Origin: RHKX01 sp964497825
GTDB taxonomy: Bacteria; Actinomycetota; Thermoleophilia; Solirubrobacterales; 70-9
Assembly (NCBI GenBank): GCA_964497825.1
Contig: CAZCFA010000042.1
Span: 1-22,996, forward strand
Direction of reading: 5' to 3'
DNA length: 22,996 nucleotides
Positions 21,145 to 22,996 of the stretch are shown piece after piece. Position 1 is the stretch's first letter. Every line of letters begins with the position of its first letter. The notes beneath the pieces are model-generated. The model saw nothing but the letters and a program-made list of their open reading frames with translations. It searched no databases and had not been told where the DNA came from. The position numbers and the translations under genes were made by a program.

Positions 21145-21215
21145 CGGCTTCGCTGGTTCGTAACAATGCACCAATCACGGCGATCGGGGACAGGAGCGCC
21201 GAGCTGCGGCACACC

Positions 21216-22664
21216 GTGCGCCGTTACGGCCGCCGGGCGCTGCGGCCGCCCCGCAACCGCTGGCCGGAGCCGCCCTCGAGCCCGATCGGCGGCAAGCTCG
21301 AGCTGACCCACGCCTGCAACCTGCGCTGCGGCTTCTGCTACACGGACTCGCCGCGGCGGACCCTGCAGCGCGCCCCCGAGCTCAGCGACGGGCAATGGCT
21401 CGAGGTGGCCGAGCAGCTGATCGCGATCGGCGCGATCGAGGCCGTGATCACCGGCGGCGAGCCGCTGCTGCGCCGCGAGCTGACGATCGAGGTCTGCCAG
21501 CGGCTCGCGACGGCGGGCCTGTCGGTGGCGCTGAACAGCAACGGCTGGTTCATCGACGACGACGTCGCGGCGGCGCTGGCGGAGGCCTACGGCCTCGAGG
21601 TCCACGTCTCCGTCGACGGCCCGAGCCCGGCCGTCCACGACGCCGCGCGCGGGGTGCCCGGCAGCTGGCGCCGCGCGATCGCCGGCATCGACGCGCTGAT
21701 CCGCCACGGCGTCGTCGTCCACGCCGTCCACGTCGTCACCGCGCAGAACGTCGAGCACGTCGGCCGTACCGTCGAGCTGCTGGGGACGCTCGGCGTCAGC
21801 TCGATCCGGGCGACCCGGGTGGTCGAGATCGGCGCCGCGGCGCGGCGCGGGTCGTGGCGCGTCGCATCGCGCCGGATCGAGCGTGAGATCGACGCCTACG
21901 CAGCGCGCAGCGGCTCGGTGCCGGTCCACCTGCGAAGCGGCGAGGGCGGCGCCGACGCGATGCGGTTGAAGCGAACGCCCGCGGCCCTGCTCGTCGCGCC
22001 CAACGGCCTCGTCCGGATCGACTCGCTGACCCCGTTCACGTTCGGCGACGCGCTCGACGACGGGCTCGAGCGCTGCTGGAGCCGGATCCGCGAGCGCTGG
22101 CGTGACCCGGCGATCGCCGACTGGCGCCGTACCGTTTCCTCGCCACGCGACTGGACCGCGGCGCCGATCGTCCCCTACCTCGACGACGAGGTCGACGTGA
22201 CCGGCGCCGCGGCCGCCCCCGCGAGCGACGGCGGCCGCGATCGCGCCGTGCCGCAGCCGGTCCCGGCGCGGAGCTCGGCGGCGGCGGGGATCCCCGACCC
22301 GGCCGCGCACGTGCTCGAGCTGGCGCGGCGGCGCCGCTACAAGCCCGGCCCGGTCCGGGTCGGCGGCGATCGCGGGCGCCGGGTGGTGCGCCGGACCGAC
22401 AGCGGCAGGTCGTGGCGGCTGAACGAATCGGCGTCGCTGATCTTCGACGCGGTCTCGGGGGCCTGCCCGGCCGAGGCCGAGGCGGCGGTCGCCGCAGCCC
22501 ACCCGGACGAGCCGCGCGAGCGGCTGCGCGAGGATGTGCTGGCGGTGACCCGGTCGCTGCACCGGGACGGGCTGATCGTCCCCGCCGCGGCCGCGAGGGT
22601 GCCGTCCCCGGGCGGCCCGGCGTCGGCACCGGACCTGCCGGGCATCGCGCCCGGAACAGGCTGA
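21216..22664 (+). CDS. radical SAM enzyme with C-terminal PqqD-like peptide-binding domain
   Basis: From GTG 21216 this has 482 residues. C34, C38 and C41 in HACNLRCGFCYTD form the CX3CX2C site for the SAM-binding 4Fe-4S cluster; VITGGEPLLRREL is the GGEP motif, and VALNSNGWFI and VHVSVDGP complete the barrel. The region after the barrel keeps a SPASM-like outline (LLVAPNGLVRIDSLTPFTFG) but lacks the cysteines for auxiliary clusters. Residues about 375-462 (WRLNESASLIFDAVSG and a helical end HRDGLIVP) resemble PqqD/RRE domains, which bind precursor leaders. The peptide gene follows 62 nt later. The start is uncertain: CTG 21204 has AGGAG 7 nt before it, and GTG 21138 and 21090 are also open but overlap the divergent gene. 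Confidence 0.85.
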   Translation: MRRYGRRALRPPRNRWPEPPSSPIGGKLELTHACNLRCGFCYTDSPRRTLQRAPELSDGQWLEVAEQLIAIGAIEAVITGGEPLLRRELTIEVCQRLATAGLSVALNSNGWFIDDDVAAALAEAYGLEVHVSVDGPSPAVHDAARGVPGSWRRAIAGIDALIRHGVVVHAVHVVTAQNVEHVGRTVELLGTLGVSSIRATRVVEIGAAARRGSWRVASRRIEREIDAYAARSGSVPVHLRSGEGGADAMRLKRTPAALLVAPNGLVRIDSLTPFTFGDALDDGLERCWSRIRERWRDPAIADWRRTVSSPRDWTAAPIVPYLDDEVDVTGAAAAPASDGGRDRAVPQPVPARSSAAAGIPDPAAHVLELARRRRYKPGPVRVGGDRGRRVVRRTDSGRSWRLNESASLIFDAVSGACPAEAEAAVAAAHPDEPRERLREDVLAVTRSLHRDGLIVPAAAARVPSPGGPASAPDLPGIAPGTG

Positions 22665-22686
22665 CCCGCAACGTCGTTCGGTCGTT

Positions 22687-22724
22687 GTATATTCGACCCC
22701 GGTACACGCGCCCGAAGGAGAGAG
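22687..22724 (+). repeat. direct repeat, copy 1: peptide-gene promoter and leader
   Basis: This 38-nt segment before the peptide gene matches 22960-22996 closely; the last 28 nt are identical. The only differences are CGA here against GG in copy 2, after GTATATT. It contains the -10 box TATATT, GGTACACGCGCCCG and the ribosome site. Confidence 0.9.
22688..22720 (+). promoter_or_regulatory. -10 box and Shine-Dalgarno site of the precursor peptide gene
   Basis: TATATT (22688-22693) fits the TAnnnT -10 pattern, and AAGGAG (22715-22720) lies 6 nt before ATG 22727, giving a leader of about 27 nt. A separate promoter would let the peptide be made in excess over the enzyme. No convincing -35 box is seen. 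Confidence 0.65.
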
Positions 22725-22726
22725 GG

Positions 22727-22822
22727 ATGAGCCAGAAGACGCCATACGAATCGCCGAAGCTCGAGGAGCTCGACACGAGCCAGGGCCCGCTCGAGACCGC
22801 CGCCGGATCGAGCCTCGACTGA
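22727..22822 (+). CDS. 31-residue RiPP precursor-like peptide
   Basis: A short ATG frame with an excellent ribosome site follows the radical SAM gene. The N-terminal part has YESPKLEELD, which matches the YxxPxLxxx pattern recognised by RRE domains in lasso and related peptides. The C-terminal part includes GPLETAAGSS and ends in Leu-Asp. There is no Cys, Trp or His; the only aromatic residue is Tyr7 in the leader-like part. A thioether product is therefore impossible, and a lasso core with the usual Thr at -2 before Gly does not fit. The boundary between leader and core and the modification are unknown. The next repeat suggests a second peptide gene downstream. Confidence 0.75.
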   Translation: MSQKTPYESPKLEELDTSQGPLETAAGSSLD

Positions 22823-22845
22823 GCGATCCGGTCTGACGAGCGGCA

Positions 22846-22861
22846 GCGCGGAGCCCCGCGC
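22846..22861 (+). terminator. GC hairpin after the peptide gene
   Basis: GCGCGG (22846-22851) pairs with CCGCGC (22856-22861) around AGCC, 24 nt after the peptide stop. A second small stem, CGGGG-ATCG-CCCCG, follows at about 22879-22892. Either may end the first peptide transcript or protect its 3' end. Confidence 0.4.
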
Positions 22862-22959
22862 GGCAGCTCGAAGGCAGCTCGGGGATCGCCCCGCGCCCCG
22901 CGCGCTCTGGGGGGCGCAACGGGACGGTCCCCTAACGGCCCCCGGAGCCCCCGGCGGCG

Positions 22960-22996
22960 GTATATTGGCCCCGGTACACGCGCCCGAAGGAGAGAG
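22960..22996 (+). repeat. direct repeat, copy 2: promoter of a probable second peptide gene
   Basis: This is a near copy of 22687-22724, with TATATT at 22961-22966 and AAGGAG at 22987-22992. By the spacing in copy 1 the next start codon would fall around 22999, just outside the window. The DNA between the copies (22823-22959) holds no gene that I can see. Confidence 0.85.

Noticed and set aside
22727..22822. Classical lasso peptide precursor
   Set aside because: The YxxPxL part fits, but the Gly and Thr positions after it do not, no Thr at -2 before a Gly is found, and no lasso cyclase is in the window. Genes downstream could change this.
21057..22919. A 620-codon minus-strand open frame opposite the radical SAM and peptide genes
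   Set aside because: Composition typical of an antisense frame; the plus strand carries recognised motifs and ribosome sites.
1..22996. CRISPR arrays, insertion sequences, transposase or integrase genes and att sites
   Set aside because: No regularly spaced repeats, terminal inverted repeats with transposase motifs, or integrase-like proteins were seen; the only clear direct repeat is the promoter cassette at 22687 and 22960.

Overview
The window is a very GC-rich chromosomal segment. The gene order disA-carD-ispD-(PHP)-ispF-...-cysS-rlmB-sigH, the CarD protein, the frequent GTG starts and the TAnnnT -10 boxes placed just upstream of start codons all suggest an actinobacterium. The best guess is class Thermoleophilia, order Solirubrobacterales; this is inference, since no marker gene was compared with a database.

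Region 1 (1-9207) is a housekeeping block. It holds the 3' end of the c-di-AMP synthase DisA, CarD, the MEP-pathway enzymes IspD and IspF, a HisJ-type PHP phosphatase, an acyl-CoA ligase, a hypothetical protein, an ArsR-SRPBCC fusion regulator on the minus strand, CysS, the RlmB-type rRNA methyltransferase, a sigma factor of the Bacillus SigH family with a strong promoter and long leader, and tRNA-Thr(TGT). The order matches the Bacillus radA/disA-ispD-ispF-cysS-rlmB-sigH block with insertions.

Region 2 (9305-13779) carries a PlsC-GpsA fusion covering neighbouring steps of phospholipid precursor synthesis, an ECF sigma factor overlapping a single-span membrane protein that may modulate it, a DUF4383 membrane protein, a zinc-finger rhomboid protease and a pterin carbinolamine dehydratase. 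Region 3 (13798-17385) carries a UDP-GlcNAc 2-epimerase, a DUF47/PhoU-like protein with its Pit phosphate permease, and two small membrane proteins.

Region 4 (17470-20163) is a tight three-gene operon of TadE/TadG-type proteins. The last one fuses an unknown probably cytoplasmic domain, a TadG-like membrane segment, an M15 D,D-carboxypeptidase and an SLT lytic transglycosylase. It looks like a pilus or secretion component with its own peptidoglycan-cutting tools.

Region 5 (20188-22996) looks like a RiPP-type peptide-modification locus: a divergent NTP_transf_5-like protein, a radical SAM enzyme with a C-terminal PqqD-like peptide-binding domain, and a 31-residue precursor-like peptide with its own promoter and Shine-Dalgarno site. 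The promoter/leader/Shine-Dalgarno cassette is repeated almost exactly in the last 37 bases of the window, so a second peptide gene probably starts within a few bases after the end. This is the strongest candidate for an undescribed system here.

Several genes (1770, 3073, 6026 minus, 6120, 11120, 12597, 17035, 17470) have a TAnnnT hexamer 6-10 nt before the start codon, which points to widespread leaderless transcription. carD appears to start at ATT, and ispD has no ordinary start codon that keeps its first beta strand.
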